A program made the position numbers and the translations under genes. Below, in pieces: positions 15,222 to 23,049 of a stretch of DNA of 31,977 nt. The number at the start of each line of letters is the position of its first letter. The first letter of the stretch is position 1. Below the pieces are notes generated by a model that saw only the letters and a program-made list of their open reading frames with translations, was not told the origin of the DNA and ran no database searches. Source of the DNA: Collinsella sp. AF25-2LB (GTDB lineage Bacteria; Actinomycetota; Coriobacteriia; Coriobacteriales; Coriobacteriaceae). The DNA is taken from NCBI RefSeq assembly GCF_003458415.1, contig NZ_QRUF01000022.1, positions 1 to 31,977 on the forward strand. Direction: 5' to 3'.

Positions 15222-16208
15222 ATGTCGCGCAAGTCCGCCTACAAGCAAGTACTTTCCATCGGCACCGCCGTGGTGCTGGGGTTTGCGTTGTTCACAGGGT
15301 CGCTCGACGGAGCGCCCAAGTTGTTGTCGCCGCAAAGCGATGAGCAGGCGACGGCTCTGGCCGAAAAACAAAACGAGAGTCCCAGCCGCACCGACGACGA
15401 GGCAGACCTGGTTGCCCGGCTCGAATCGGGAACAGCAAGCTCCTCGGACTCTCAAAATAGCCAAGACTCTGGCGATGGCTCCGAATCCACCGCGACCAAC
15501 ACCAACGGCAACGTTGCCTCCGCGGATAGTGCCGCCACCCCCATCGACGAGGTCGAAAACCCCGACCTCAACCGCGCCCGCGGTGTTTATCTCAGCAGCA
15601 TTCCCGACTATGCCGGCAACCCCTACGTTGCCCTTCGCGCCGACAGCACGCACCCGCTCGGCACGCCGTCATTCACACTCGATGAATACGATCGCGCCAC
15701 CGAAGAGGGCTGCTTTAAGAAGTTCTCCAAGCTCGACAGCCTGGGCCGCACTCGCAAAGCGCTCGCCTGCGTGGGCCCCGAATCGCTCGGTCAAGGCAAG
15801 CGCGGCGATATCTCGCGCATCCATCCCGCCGGATGGCATCAGCAGCGCTACGACTTTATTCCGGGCCAGAGCCTCTACAACCGCTGCCACCTTATCGCCT
15901 GGTCGCTCTGCGGCGAAAACGCCAACCGCAAGAATCTCCTCACCGGCACGCGCTATCTCAACGAGACGGGCATGCTACCGTTTGAGGAGCAGATTCTCGA
16001 CTACATCCGCGAAACGGGCAACCACGTGCTCTACCGCGTCACGCCCATGTATAACGAAGAGGAACTTGTCTGCCGCGGCGTGCGCCTTGAGGCGCAATCG
16101 GTCGAGGACCACGGCAAGACCCTCTGCTTCCACGTATACTGCTACAACCTGCAGCCGCATGTGCAGATCGACTACGCCACCGGCCGCAATCAGACCTCGG
16201 GAGACTAG
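15222..16208 (+). CDS. Membrane-anchored DNA/RNA non-specific endonuclease
   Basis: The product has 328 aa. A hydrophobic N-terminal segment at about 9-28 acts as a signal anchor or signal peptide. A serine/aspartate/asparagine-rich linker follows up to about 115, then the nuclease domain. The catalytic region reads YNRCHLIAWSLCGENANRKNLLTGTRYLN in consecutive pieces: His223 matches the general base of the DRGH motif and Asn247 the metal-binding asparagine. The domain resembles the DNA-entry/EndA-type nucleases of Gram-positive bacteria, where NRCH instead of DRGH is common. It probably acts outside the cell in DNA uptake, nutrient scavenging or biofilm turnover; which is unknown. The ATG at 15222 is preceded by CAGGAGCC. 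It is a single-gene unit. Confidence 0.88.
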   Translation: MSRKSAYKQVLSIGTAVVLGFALFTGSLDGAPKLLSPQSDEQATALAEKQNESPSRTDDEADLVARLESGTASSSDSQNSQDSGDGSESTATNTNGNVASADSAATPIDEVENPDLNRARGVYLSSIPDYAGNPYVALRADSTHPLGTPSFTLDEYDRATEEGCFKKFSKLDSLGRTRKALACVGPESLGQGKRGDISRIHPAGWHQQRYDFIPGQSLYNRCHLIAWSLCGENANRKNLLTGTRYLNETGMLPFEEQILDYIRETGNHVLYRVTPMYNEEELVCRGVRLEAQSVEDHGKTLCFHVYCYNLQPHVQIDYATGRNQTSGD

Positions 16209-16236
16209 GGCCGACCAAGCTGCCCCAAAACCTAAA

Positions 16237-16269
16237 TTGATCCGTTTTCCTCCGTCCCCAAAGGATCAA
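16237..16269. repeat. Short inverted repeat TTGATCC with GGGGACGGAG core
   Basis: TTGATCC (16237-16243) pairs with GGATCAA (16263-16269). The loop read on the minus strand contains GGGGACGGAGG, similar to the core shared by the other dispersed hairpins. Confidence 0.55.
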
Positions 16270-16271
16270 AT

Positions 16272-16304
16272 AAGGCCGCCCCGGTTGCCCAGGGCGGCCT
16301 TTTC
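16272..16304 (+). terminator. Rho-independent terminator of the nuclease gene
   Basis: A 10-bp stem AAGGCCGCCC (16272-16281) with 16292-16301 is followed by a T run. On the other strand the tail is ATTTG, so it may weakly serve the convergent EF-G-like gene as well. Confidence 0.85.
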
Positions 16305-16336
16305 GTCAGCACCTACATTGCAGACAAAACCACACG

Positions 16337-18412
16337 TTACTTGGCGCGGCCCTCCTCATAGCGCTCGACCAGCTTGGCCTGAACGTCATAGGGCACCTGC
16401 TCATAGCCCGCGGGCTTCATGGTAAAGTCGCCCGTGCCGCGCGTGATAGAGCGCAGGCGCGTCGAATAATCCGTCAGCTCGGCCAGCGGGGCCTGGGCAA
16501 TGACCACGGTGTCGCCGCGCTCATCGGTCTCCATACCCGTCACGCGACCGCGCGAGGCCGAGATGTCACCCATCACGGCACCGGCGTAGCTCTCGGGGAT
16601 TGTCACCGTGATTTCCTCGATGGGCTCCAGCACCACCGGGTCGGCATCGGCGCATGCCTTGCGCAGGCCGATGCGAGCCGCCGCGCGGAACGCCATCTCG
16701 TTGGAGTCGACGCTGTGATACGAGCCGTCGTACACAGCCACGCGAATGCCCGTGAGCGGATAGCCGGCAATGATGCCGTCCTTCATGGTCTCCTGGACGC
16801 CCTTGTCCACGGCGGGAATCAGCGAGCGCGGAATGCGGCCGCCCACGACCTCGTCCACGAACTCATAGCCATCGCTCGTGCCGTCGGGCCCAATGAGCGG
16901 CTCCACGCGCAGCCAGCAGTCGCCGTACTGACCGGCGCCGCCGGTCTGCTTCTTATGGCGGCCCTGGGCACTTGCCGTACGGCGAATGGTCTCGCGATAC
17001 GGAATGCGGATCGGCACACTCTTGGCAGCAACCTTGGTGCGATCCTCCAGACGGTTGAGTAGCACCGAAACCTGCGCCTCGCCAACGGCGGAGATAATGG
17101 TCTGGCCAGTCTCCTCGTCGCGGTCGATGCTCATGGTCGGATCAGCCTTGCAGGCCTTCTCGATAAACGTGTAGAGCTTCTCTTCGTCCCCGCGGTTCTC
17201 GGCCTCGATGGCAATGCGGTACTGCGAGTTGGGGAACTTAAACGCCGCAGCCTCGACCTTGCCGGTAATCGAGAGCGTATCGCCCGTCTCGGCCGCCAGC
17301 TTGGGTGCCACGATGATGTCACCGGCATAAGCGTGGCCAACCTCGGTCATATCGCGGCCGCACATCACATACAGGTGGGCCAGACGATCGCTCTTGCGGG
17401 TACGCGCGTTGATCAGCTCAAGGCCCGGCTCAAGCGTGCCCGTCAGCACCTTGATAAAGCTGATGCGACCCTGCTGCGGATCGGCCAGCGTCTTAAACAC
17501 AAACGCCACCGGACGATCATCGTCACTCGAGATCTTAAGCGAATCGCCGTCGATAAGCGGCATCTCGCCGTAGTCGGTCGGCGCCGGGAAGTACGTCGCG
17601 ATGTCGTCCATCAGCGAGTTGACGCCCTGCTCCTTAATGCAATCGCCCGCAAAGACCGGCACAAAGATGCGCTCGGCAATCGCCTTCGACAGCAAGCCTT
17701 CAAGCTCCTCCTGCGTCAGCGTCTCCTCGCCTTCCAGGTACTTCATCATCAGCTCATCGTCGGCCTCGGCCACCAACTCGCACAGATGGTCATGGGCTTC
17801 CTCGGCCTGGGCACGATACTCCTCGGGAATCTCCGACTCAACGGCTTCGGTGCCGTTGCAGTGGCGCGCCTTCATGCGCACCAGGTCGATAATGCCGTCA
17901 AAGTCCTCGCCCTCGCCCCAGGGAAGGGTCACGGCGCCCAGGCGCGTGCCAAAGCGCTCTTGCAGCAGGTCCATCGTGGTCGCAAAGCTGGCCTCGGAGC
18001 GCGACAGGCGGTTTACGAACACCGCACGCGCCAGACGCAGGTCCTCGGCGGCATACCAGAGCTTAACCGTCGTAGGCTGTGGGCCGGCCTCGGCGTCGAC
18101 CACAAACAGAGCCGTCTCGCAGACGCTCATCGCGGCAAAGGCGTCGCCGATAAAATCGGGGTAGCACGGGGCATCAAGCACATTGATGCGCGCGCCCTTC
18201 CAGTCGATCGGCGCGATGGTCGTCGAGATGGAAAATGCACGCTTGACCTCTTCAGGGTCATAGTCGAGCGTGGGCTTGGTGCCGTCGTGGCCGCCCAGGC
18301 GGGCGGTCTTGCCGGAAAGGTGGAGCATGGCCTCGGCGAGTGAAGTCTTGCCCACCCCGCCTTGGCCTACGAGCACCACGTTCCTTACGTTACCGGTCTT
18401 GGGAGCACCCAT
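16337..18412 (-). CDS. Elongation factor G-like translation GTPase (FusA2-type)
   Basis: The product has 691 aa with the full EF-G layout: G domain, domain II, and domains III-V (GQYGDCWLRVEPL, then ISASRGRVTGMETD and MKPAGYEQVP). The G domain is unusual. G1 is VGQGGVGKT at 15-23. G3 reads DAPCY at 80-84, where EF-G has DTPGH; both the glycine and the catalytic histidine are replaced. G4 reads NRLS at 134-137 instead of NKMD. Actinobacterial EF-G2/FusA2 proteins show the same trend and, in mycobacteria, lack ribosome-stimulated GTPase activity. This is thus unlikely to be the housekeeping EF-G, and a role on stalled or hibernating ribosomes is inference. The ATG at 18412 follows a perfect AAGGAGGT. 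It stands alone. Confidence 0.9.
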   Translation of the reverse strand: MGAPKTGNVRNVVLVGQGGVGKTSLAEAMLHLSGKTARLGGHDGTKPTLDYDPEEVKRAFSISTTIAPIDWKGARINVLDAPCYPDFIGDAFAAMSVCETALFVVDAEAGPQPTTVKLWYAAEDLRLARAVFVNRLSRSEASFATTMDLLQERFGTRLGAVTLPWGEGEDFDGIIDLVRMKARHCNGTEAVESEIPEEYRAQAEEAHDHLCELVAEADDELMMKYLEGEETLTQEELEGLLSKAIAERIFVPVFAGDCIKEQGVNSLMDDIATYFPAPTDYGEMPLIDGDSLKISSDDDRPVAFVFKTLADPQQGRISFIKVLTGTLEPGLELINARTRKSDRLAHLYVMCGRDMTEVGHAYAGDIIVAPKLAAETGDTLSITGKVEAAAFKFPNSQYRIAIEAENRGDEEKLYTFIEKACKADPTMSIDRDEETGQTIISAVGEAQVSVLLNRLEDRTKVAAKSVPIRIPYRETIRRTASAQGRHKKQTGGAGQYGDCWLRVEPLIGPDGTSDGYEFVDEVVGGRIPRSLIPAVDKGVQETMKDGIIAGYPLTGIRVAVYDGSYHSVDSNEMAFRAAARIGLRKACADADPVVLEPIEEITVTIPESYAGAVMGDISASRGRVTGMETDERGDTVVIAQAPLAELTDYSTRLRSITRGTGDFTMKPAGYEQVPYDVQAKLVERYEEGRAK

Positions 18413-18652
18413 GATGACCTCCTTGCAGGGCCGCGCGCAATGCGCGACGCCAACGGGGAGAGTTCGCGGTCGGTGCCATCCCGGGAGCAGCATGGTCGGC
18501 AGCCGAGCCGACTCACCCTCCAAATGTCCTATGCCACCACCCTACCCTCACGGGCGACCGTCCATGCACACCTTTCGGCACACGTATGAATACAGGCGGC
18601 GAGAGGAAGAGACAAGCTTGTGAGGCAATTATTGAACCCCGTCGATGTAAAC
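18413..18652. other. EF-G-like gene leader, no gene supported
   Basis: The 240 bases between the ABC-operon terminator and the EF-G-like start hold no convincing gene. A possible minus-strand promoter (AATAAT near 18629 with a T-rich -35 region near 18652) would give an unusually long leader of about 200 bases. No riboswitch is recognised. Confidence 0.35.
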
Positions 18653-18689
18653 AAAAAGCCGCCACAGACCGTAAGACCTGTGGCGGCTT
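18653..18689 (-). terminator. Rho-independent terminator of the amino-acid ABC operon
   Basis: A 12-bp perfect stem (18656-18667 with 18678-18689) with a 10-nt loop ends in five T on the minus strand. Confidence 0.92.
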
Positions 18690-18731
18690 CGCCTCAATTG
18701 CCTCAATTAATAGTTGAGTAAATACCTGAGT

Positions 18732-19496
18732 CTATCCCTCGATACGGCTCAAGAACTCACGCGTGCGCTGCTCGCGCGGATGGTCGATAACCTGCTCGGC
18801 AGGTCCCTCCTCGACAATGCGACCGCCGTCCATAAAGACCACGCGGTCGGCAACATCGCGCGCAAACTGCATTGCGTGGGTCACGATTACCATCGTCATA
18901 TTCTGCGCCGCCAGGTCCTTAATGACACGCAGCACCTCGGCCGTCAGCTCGGGATCGAGCGCCGAAGTCGGCTCGTCAAAGAATAAGATTTCCGGGTCGA
19001 GTGCCAGGGCGCGGGCAATACTCACGCGCTGCTGCTGACCGCCCGAAAGCTCACACGGCACCTTGTTCTCGTTGCCCGTAAGCCCCATCTGCGCGATCAA
19101 CTCATGCGCACGCGCCTCCGCCTGCTCGCGCGGGCGCTTGAGCACGCGAATCGGAGCATCGGTGATGTTTTTCATCACCGTATAGTGCGGGAACAGGTTG
19201 TAATTTTGGAACACCAGGCCGAATCGCGAGCGCGCCTGCTTGGGCACATCGCCCTTCGCATAGACCGCGCCCGAACCCACATCCGTCGCAACGGCAAGGT
19301 CGCCAAACGAGAGCGAGCCACCATCGAGCGTCTCGAGCAGCGTGGCACAGCGCAGCAGCGTGGACTTACCGCCGCCCGAAGGCCCGATAATCGCCACGAC
19401 CTCGCCACGCTTTACCTCGAGCGAGATATCCTTGAGCACCTCATTGCCGCCAAACGCCTTGCGCGCGTTCGTTATCATCATTACCGTTCCGGACAC
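18732..19496 (-). CDS. Polar amino-acid ABC transporter ATP-binding protein
   Basis: The product has 254 aa and energises import of a polar amino acid together with the permease and binding protein upstream. Motifs in order: Walker A GPSGGGKST, Q-loop VFQNYNLFPH, signature LSGGQQQRVSIARAL, Walker B ILFFDEPTSALDPE and H-loop IVTHAM, all in the GlnQ/HisP pattern. I chose the GTG at 19496 because GGAGG stands five bases before it; an ATG at 19508 contains that GGAGG just inside the frame and would lack one of its own. It is the last gene of the operon and is separated from the permease by 173 bases with a hairpin, an unusually wide gap. Confidence 0.93.
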   Translation of the reverse strand: MSGTVMMITNARKAFGGNEVLKDISLEVKRGEVVAIIGPSGGGKSTLLRCATLLETLDGGSLSFGDLAVATDVGSGAVYAKGDVPKQARSRFGLVFQNYNLFPHYTVMKNITDAPIRVLKRPREQAEARAHELIAQMGLTGNENKVPCELSGGQQQRVSIARALALDPEILFFDEPTSALDPELTAEVLRVIKDLAAQNMTMVIVTHAMQFARDVADRVVFMDGGRIVEEGPAEQVIDHPREQRTREFLSRIEG

Positions 19497-19641
19497 GGGA
19501 ACCTCCATGTGTTTGAGAAGTCAGCGAGCGTGTGGCTGACGAGACAATGTGCTTCGAAAGAGGAGCGCCGCGTACTTCTGTACGCAAGCGACGGTTTGAG
19601 GAGCAGATTGGCCGTCAGGCACGCGCGCAGCGTCGAGCAGT

Positions 19642-19663
19642 CCGCCGTTCGCTAGAACGGCGG
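19642..19663. repeat. Hairpin repeat CCGCCGTTC-N4-GAACGGCGG, copy 2
   Basis: A perfect 9-bp stem (19642-19650 with 19655-19663), identical in its arms to the copy at 1657-1678, lies seven bases after the permease stop and before the ATPase gene. Without a T run it may act as an mRNA-stabilising or attenuating hairpin inside the operon. Confidence 0.75.
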
Positions 19664-19669
19664 AACGAT

Positions 19670-20323
19670 CTAGTCATGGTAATAGTCCAGCTTCTTTTCG
19701 GCGGTGCCCAGCAGCATCTCGACCACAAAGTTAAAGACCCAGTAGATCAGCGCCGCGATCGCAAACGGCACCATGCTCACTTGCGAGGCAACTAGCGCCT
19801 TGGCCGTCGAGAACATCTCGCCCACGCCGATGGCGAACGCCAGCGACGTGTCCTTGACCAGTGTGATGATCTCGTTGCCCATCGCCGGCAAAATGCGCTT
19901 GGCGACCTGCGGCATCACGATATACAGAAACGTCTGCATGCGCGAGTAGCCCAGCACCTCGGCAGCCTCGTATTGACCGCGCGGAATGGACTGCAGGCCC
20001 GATCGATAGATCTCGGCAAAGTAGCCGGCGTAGTTGATGATGAATGCCACAACGCACGCCGTCCACTTGGAATCGGGCGTGAGCGAAATGCCAAACACGT
20101 AGTACGGGGCAAAGTAGATGGCAAACATCTGCAGCATGAGCGGCGTACCGCGCATGACCGAAATGTAGATGCGCGCGATCCAGCGAAGCGGCGCAATTTT
20201 GCTCATGCGCATAAACGCCACGGGGATTCCCAGCGGAATCGACCCGAGCAGCGTTAGCACAAACAGCTGCAAGCTGACCAAGAATCCCTGGCCAAGCATC
20301 TGCATCATGACCTGGATAGACAT
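19670..20323 (-). CDS. Polar amino-acid ABC transporter permease
   Basis: The product has 217 aa with about five membrane helices, in the HisM/GlnP family. The inner loop motif EVLGYSRMQTFLYIVMPQVAKRILPAMGNEIITLVKDTSL is the EAA loop that docks on the ATPase, here slightly varied (AAEVLG...MP). RGTPLMLQMFAIYF near the middle is also typical. The ATG overlaps the stop of the binding-protein gene (TAATG), which suggests translational coupling; a TTG further upstream at 20338 is less likely. It probably works as a homodimer, since only one permease gene is present. Confidence 0.94.
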   Translation of the reverse strand: MSIQVMMQMLGQGFLVSLQLFVLTLLGSIPLGIPVAFMRMSKIAPLRWIARIYISVMRGTPLMLQMFAIYFAPYYVFGISLTPDSKWTACVVAFIINYAGYFAEIYRSGLQSIPRGQYEAAEVLGYSRMQTFLYIVMPQVAKRILPAMGNEIITLVKDTSLAFAIGVGEMFSTAKALVASQVSMVPFAIAALIYWVFNFVVEMLLGTAEKKLDYYHD

Positions 20324-21183
20324 TACTTGAGCACCCAATTATCGAAAGATAGACCATAGCTTGAATACTTGTCGCACAGGTCCTTGACCGTGCCGTCCTC
20401 ATAGAGCGCCTTGAGCGACTCGGTCACGGCGTCGGCCGACTTGGTGTCGCCCTTCTTAAAGCCGACGGCGTAGTGCTCGCTGGACAGCGGCTTATCAAGC
20501 TGCGTATAGGCATCGGGCTTTGCGGCAAGCTGATATTGGGCAATCGAAAGGTCGCAAGCCACGGCATCGACCGCGCCGCTCTCGAGCTGCATAAAGGCCG
20601 TATTGTACTCGCCGATGGTATCGAGCGTGGCAAACGTCGCCGCCAGATCCTTCTGGTCACCCTCGAGTACATCCTGCGCAGCGGAATCGGTCTGGGTGAT
20701 CACCGTCTTGCCGGCAAGATCATCCCAGCTCTTGATGCCCGCATCCTTCTTGACCACGAGTACCTGCTCGTTGAGCATGTACGGCTCGGAGAACGTGTAG
20801 TCGTCCTCGCGACCCTCCATAGTAAAGCCGTTCCAGATGCAGTTGATGGCGCCGGAGTTGAGCAGCGTGTCCTTGGCATCCCAATCGATGGCCTCGTAAT
20901 CGACATCCCAGCCCTGCTTATCGGCAACAGCCTTGGCCAAATCGAGATCAAAGCCAGTGTACTCGCCATCGTCGCCCACAAAACCGTACGGAGGATAGGA
21001 CTTGTCAAAGCCCACCACGAGTTTCTTGGACTCCGCAGCGCCCTTCACATCCTTGGCCGCGGCAGAGCCTGCAGCGGAGCCCTTGCCGGCACCACCGCCG
21101 CAGCCGACAAGACCAAGGCCAAGCACCGTGGCAAGCGAGCCGGCTAGACCAACAAACTGACGACGAGACATATCGGTATTCAT
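20323..21183 (-). CDS. Amino-acid ABC transporter substrate-binding lipoprotein
   Basis: The product has 286 aa, a cluster-3 solute-binding protein for polar amino acids. The N-terminus MNTDMSRRQFVGLAG carries a twin-arginine motif, and LVGC with Cys28 is a lipobox, so the protein is probably exported folded by Tat and lipid-anchored outside the membrane. The mature part has the family signature GFDLDLAKAVADKQGW and the ligand-arginine-region pattern of SBP_bac_3 proteins. The ATG at 21183 follows AAGGGGGA; an upstream in-frame start at 21204 has no such site. It opens the operon and has the clearest promoter of the window just upstream. Ligand identity (glutamine, histidine, arginine or cystine) is not determined. 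Confidence 0.94.
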   Translation of the reverse strand: MNTDMSRRQFVGLAGSLATVLGLGLVGCGGGAGKGSAAGSAAAKDVKGAAESKKLVVGFDKSYPPYGFVGDDGEYTGFDLDLAKAVADKQGWDVDYEAIDWDAKDTLLNSGAINCIWNGFTMEGREDDYTFSEPYMLNEQVLVVKKDAGIKSWDDLAGKTVITQTDSAAQDVLEGDQKDLAATFATLDTIGEYNTAFMQLESGAVDAVACDLSIAQYQLAAKPDAYTQLDKPLSSEHYAVGFKKGDTKSADAVTESLKALYEDGTVKDLCDKYSSYGLSFDNWVLK

Positions 21184-21239
21184 GGTATTCCCCCTTGATG
21201 GCACTTTAGTTAGGTAAAGTGAGTCATGTAACGTTCAGA

Positions 21240-21268
21240 ATCATACACTTTAGCGTGATAGAGCACAA
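21240..21268 (-). promoter_or_regulatory. Promoter of the amino-acid ABC operon
   Basis: On the minus strand TTGTGC (21268-21263) and TATGAT (21245-21240) are spaced by exactly 17 bases, a good housekeeping-sigma promoter 57 bases before the binding-protein start. The -35 box is only seven bases from the foldback element at 21276. Confidence 0.72.
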
Positions 21269-21275
21269 GGCGAGT

Positions 21276-21414
21276 TTGCCCGCCGCGTGAGGGGTGTGGG
21301 GGTTAAGTTTCCTGCTCTACAGTCCTGCTCACGACGGAGGCCACATTAAGTGGCCTCCTGTTCGTGCGGAACTCGCGATAAACTTAACCCCCACACCCCT
21401 CACGCGGCGGGCAA
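21276..21414. repeat. 139-bp foldback element with 35-bp perfect arms
   Basis: The 35-base arm at 21276-21310 is exactly complementary to 21380-21414. The 69-base centre holds a second perfect 9-bp hairpin (21336-21344 with 21350-21358, loop ATTAA) extended by CACGA/TCGTG. It sits between the ABC-operon promoter and the divergent methyltransferase promoter. No clear target duplication flanks it and it encodes no protein. Confidence 0.9.
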
Positions 21415-21474
21415 CCGTCGTTGGGCTTATCACTGACACGAATAAACCGCTTGTATATCGTCTGCTGGCTTGGC

Positions 21475-21484
21475 ACGGTACAAT
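21475..21484 (+). promoter_or_regulatory. -10 box of the RNA methyltransferase gene
   Basis: TACAAT at 21479-21484, 38 bases before the ATG, is the favoured -10 form in this window. No convincing -35 box is seen at the right distance. Confidence 0.5.
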
Positions 21485-21521
21485 ACTTGCAGCTTTAATT
21501 CATGAATTAGTGGAGTTATTG

Positions 21522-22970
21522 ATGGCAGAATCTCGTGCGGAACGTAGAGCTCGTCGTGCTTTGGTGGAGGCGGCTGAGGGGTCGAAGAAGGAGAAATCTT
21601 CTACGAAATCCAAGTCTTCTAAAGCTGCAAAAAGCAAATCGACCAAGAACAGGGCTAAGACCAAGCGTTCTGACTCTCGTCGAGGCGGGGACAAAGCGCC
21701 TCGGACTCGTTCCAAGCGCCCGCATAATGATTCGGTTTCGTCTGCGCGTAAGGCTGTGGACCCCAAGTCTCCCTGTTCCATCATGAAAGCTTGCGGTGGG
21801 TGCACGGCGCTCAATCGTCCTTATAAGAAGCAGCTCGCCGCCAAGCAGGCTGCTATGGAGGAGCTTTTTGCTTCGCTCTGCGAGCGTGAGGGTATCGCCG
21901 TTGATCCTATTCGCGGTATGGGCGTCACCCTGGGCGACCCGGGCAAATATCCTGCGCCGCGCGGTTTTCGCCATAAGGCCGCCACTCCCTTTGCCCCCGG
22001 CAATGAGGGCGCTGTCCGCTGCGGCTTTTTTGAGCGCGGCACGCATAAAATCGTTGCCGTTCCCGAATGCCCCGTTGAGGCACCGGGCGCCCGACAGATT
22101 CTTAACGGCATCGCGCGCGAGGCCGAACGTCTGCACATTCCCGCCTTTAACGAGGACAAGCATCTGGGCTTGCTTCGCTATGCCGTCGTTCGCTGCGGCT
22201 GGCGCACCGACCAGATCATGATCACCCTTGTGACCGCCCAGCGCGACCTGCCGCATGCGCAGGAGTTCTTTGAGGCCGTCGCCGCACTCAATCCGCGCGT
22301 CGTCACCGTCGCCCAAAACATCAACGGACGTCCCGGCAACGCCATCCTCGGCGAGGAAACCCGCATCGTCTATGGTGCCGAATGCATGCGCGATCAGCTG
22401 CTCGGCTGCGAATTCGATATCTCCCCCACCGCGTTCTACCAGACCAACCCGCAGCAGACCGAGCTGCTCTACCAGCTCGCCATCGACGGCATGGATCTGC
22501 ACCAGGGCGATGTGCTTATGGATGCCTACTGCGGCAGTGGTACCATCGGTCTTTGCGCAGCCAAGGCCGCCCAGGACAAGGGTATCGGCATCATGCTGCT
22601 CGGTGTGGAGCGCAACCCGGCGGGCATTGCCGACGCACGCCGCAATGCCGAGCTCAACGGCCTCACCCGCAGCGCTTGGTTTATGGCCGACGACGCCACC
22701 GACTACATCCTGGATGCCGCCGACAACAACGAACGCGTCGACGTTCTTTCCATCGATCCGCCGCGCGCCGGCTCCACGCCCGAGTTCCTCGAAGCTGCCT
22801 GCGCACTTAAGCCGCGCCGCATCACCTATATCAGCTGCAACCCCGTGACCCAAGAGCGCGACCTGCACCAGCTCCTCGACGGAGGCTATCGCCTGCTCAA
22901 GATCACGCCAGTCGACATGTTCCCCCATACCGACCACACCGAAACCGTAGCGGTCCTCGAACGCCGCTAA
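21522..22970 (+). CDS. RlmCD/TrmA-family RNA uracil-C5 methyltransferase
   Basis: The product has 482 aa and methylates uracil C5 in 23S rRNA or tRNA using SAM. The first 80 residues are a lysine/arginine/serine-rich tail, probably for RNA contact, in place of the TRAM domain seen in RlmD. CSIMKACGGC (Cys85, Cys91, Cys94) gives the C-x5-C-x2-C iron-sulfur ligands, with a fourth cysteine in VPECPVE. The SAM-binding motif is DAYCGSGTIGL, followed by IDPPRAG and YISCNP with the catalytic Cys near 439. The ATG at 21522 follows TGGAG; an open frame runs upstream through the foldback element but is not part of the gene. Whether it acts on U747/U1939 of 23S rRNA or on tRNA U54 is uncertain. Confidence 0.92.
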   Translation: MAESRAERRARRALVEAAEGSKKEKSSTKSKSSKAAKSKSTKNRAKTKRSDSRRGGDKAPRTRSKRPHNDSVSSARKAVDPKSPCSIMKACGGCTALNRPYKKQLAAKQAAMEELFASLCEREGIAVDPIRGMGVTLGDPGKYPAPRGFRHKAATPFAPGNEGAVRCGFFERGTHKIVAVPECPVEAPGARQILNGIAREAERLHIPAFNEDKHLGLLRYAVVRCGWRTDQIMITLVTAQRDLPHAQEFFEAVAALNPRVVTVAQNINGRPGNAILGEETRIVYGAECMRDQLLGCEFDISPTAFYQTNPQQTELLYQLAIDGMDLHQGDVLMDAYCGSGTIGLCAAKAAQDKGIGIMLLGVERNPAGIADARRNAELNGLTRSAWFMADDATDYILDAADNNERVDVLSIDPPRAGSTPEFLEAACALKPRRITYISCNPVTQERDLHQLLDGGYRLLKITPVDMFPHTDHTETVAVLERR

Positions 22971-22996
22971 CCAACCTCAGTAGATTTTTGGGACAA

Positions 22997-23030
22997 GAAG
23001 GGGGGCGACCCGTCTGGGCCGCCCCCCTTC
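22997..23030 (+). terminator. GC-rich stem-loop terminator after the methyltransferase gene
   Basis: An 11-bp stem GAAGGGGGGCG (22997-23007) with 23020-23030 stands between convergent genes. T runs are short on both sides (TTCGCTT / TTCTTGT), so it may serve both strands. Confidence 0.7.
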
Positions 23031-23049
23031 GCTTGGTTTATAAATTCCG

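Noticed and set aside
21294..21521. N-terminal extension of the RNA methyltransferase
   Set aside because: This open frame translates the right-hand part of a foldback element and a promoter; a better start with a ribosome binding site and -10 box is at 21522.
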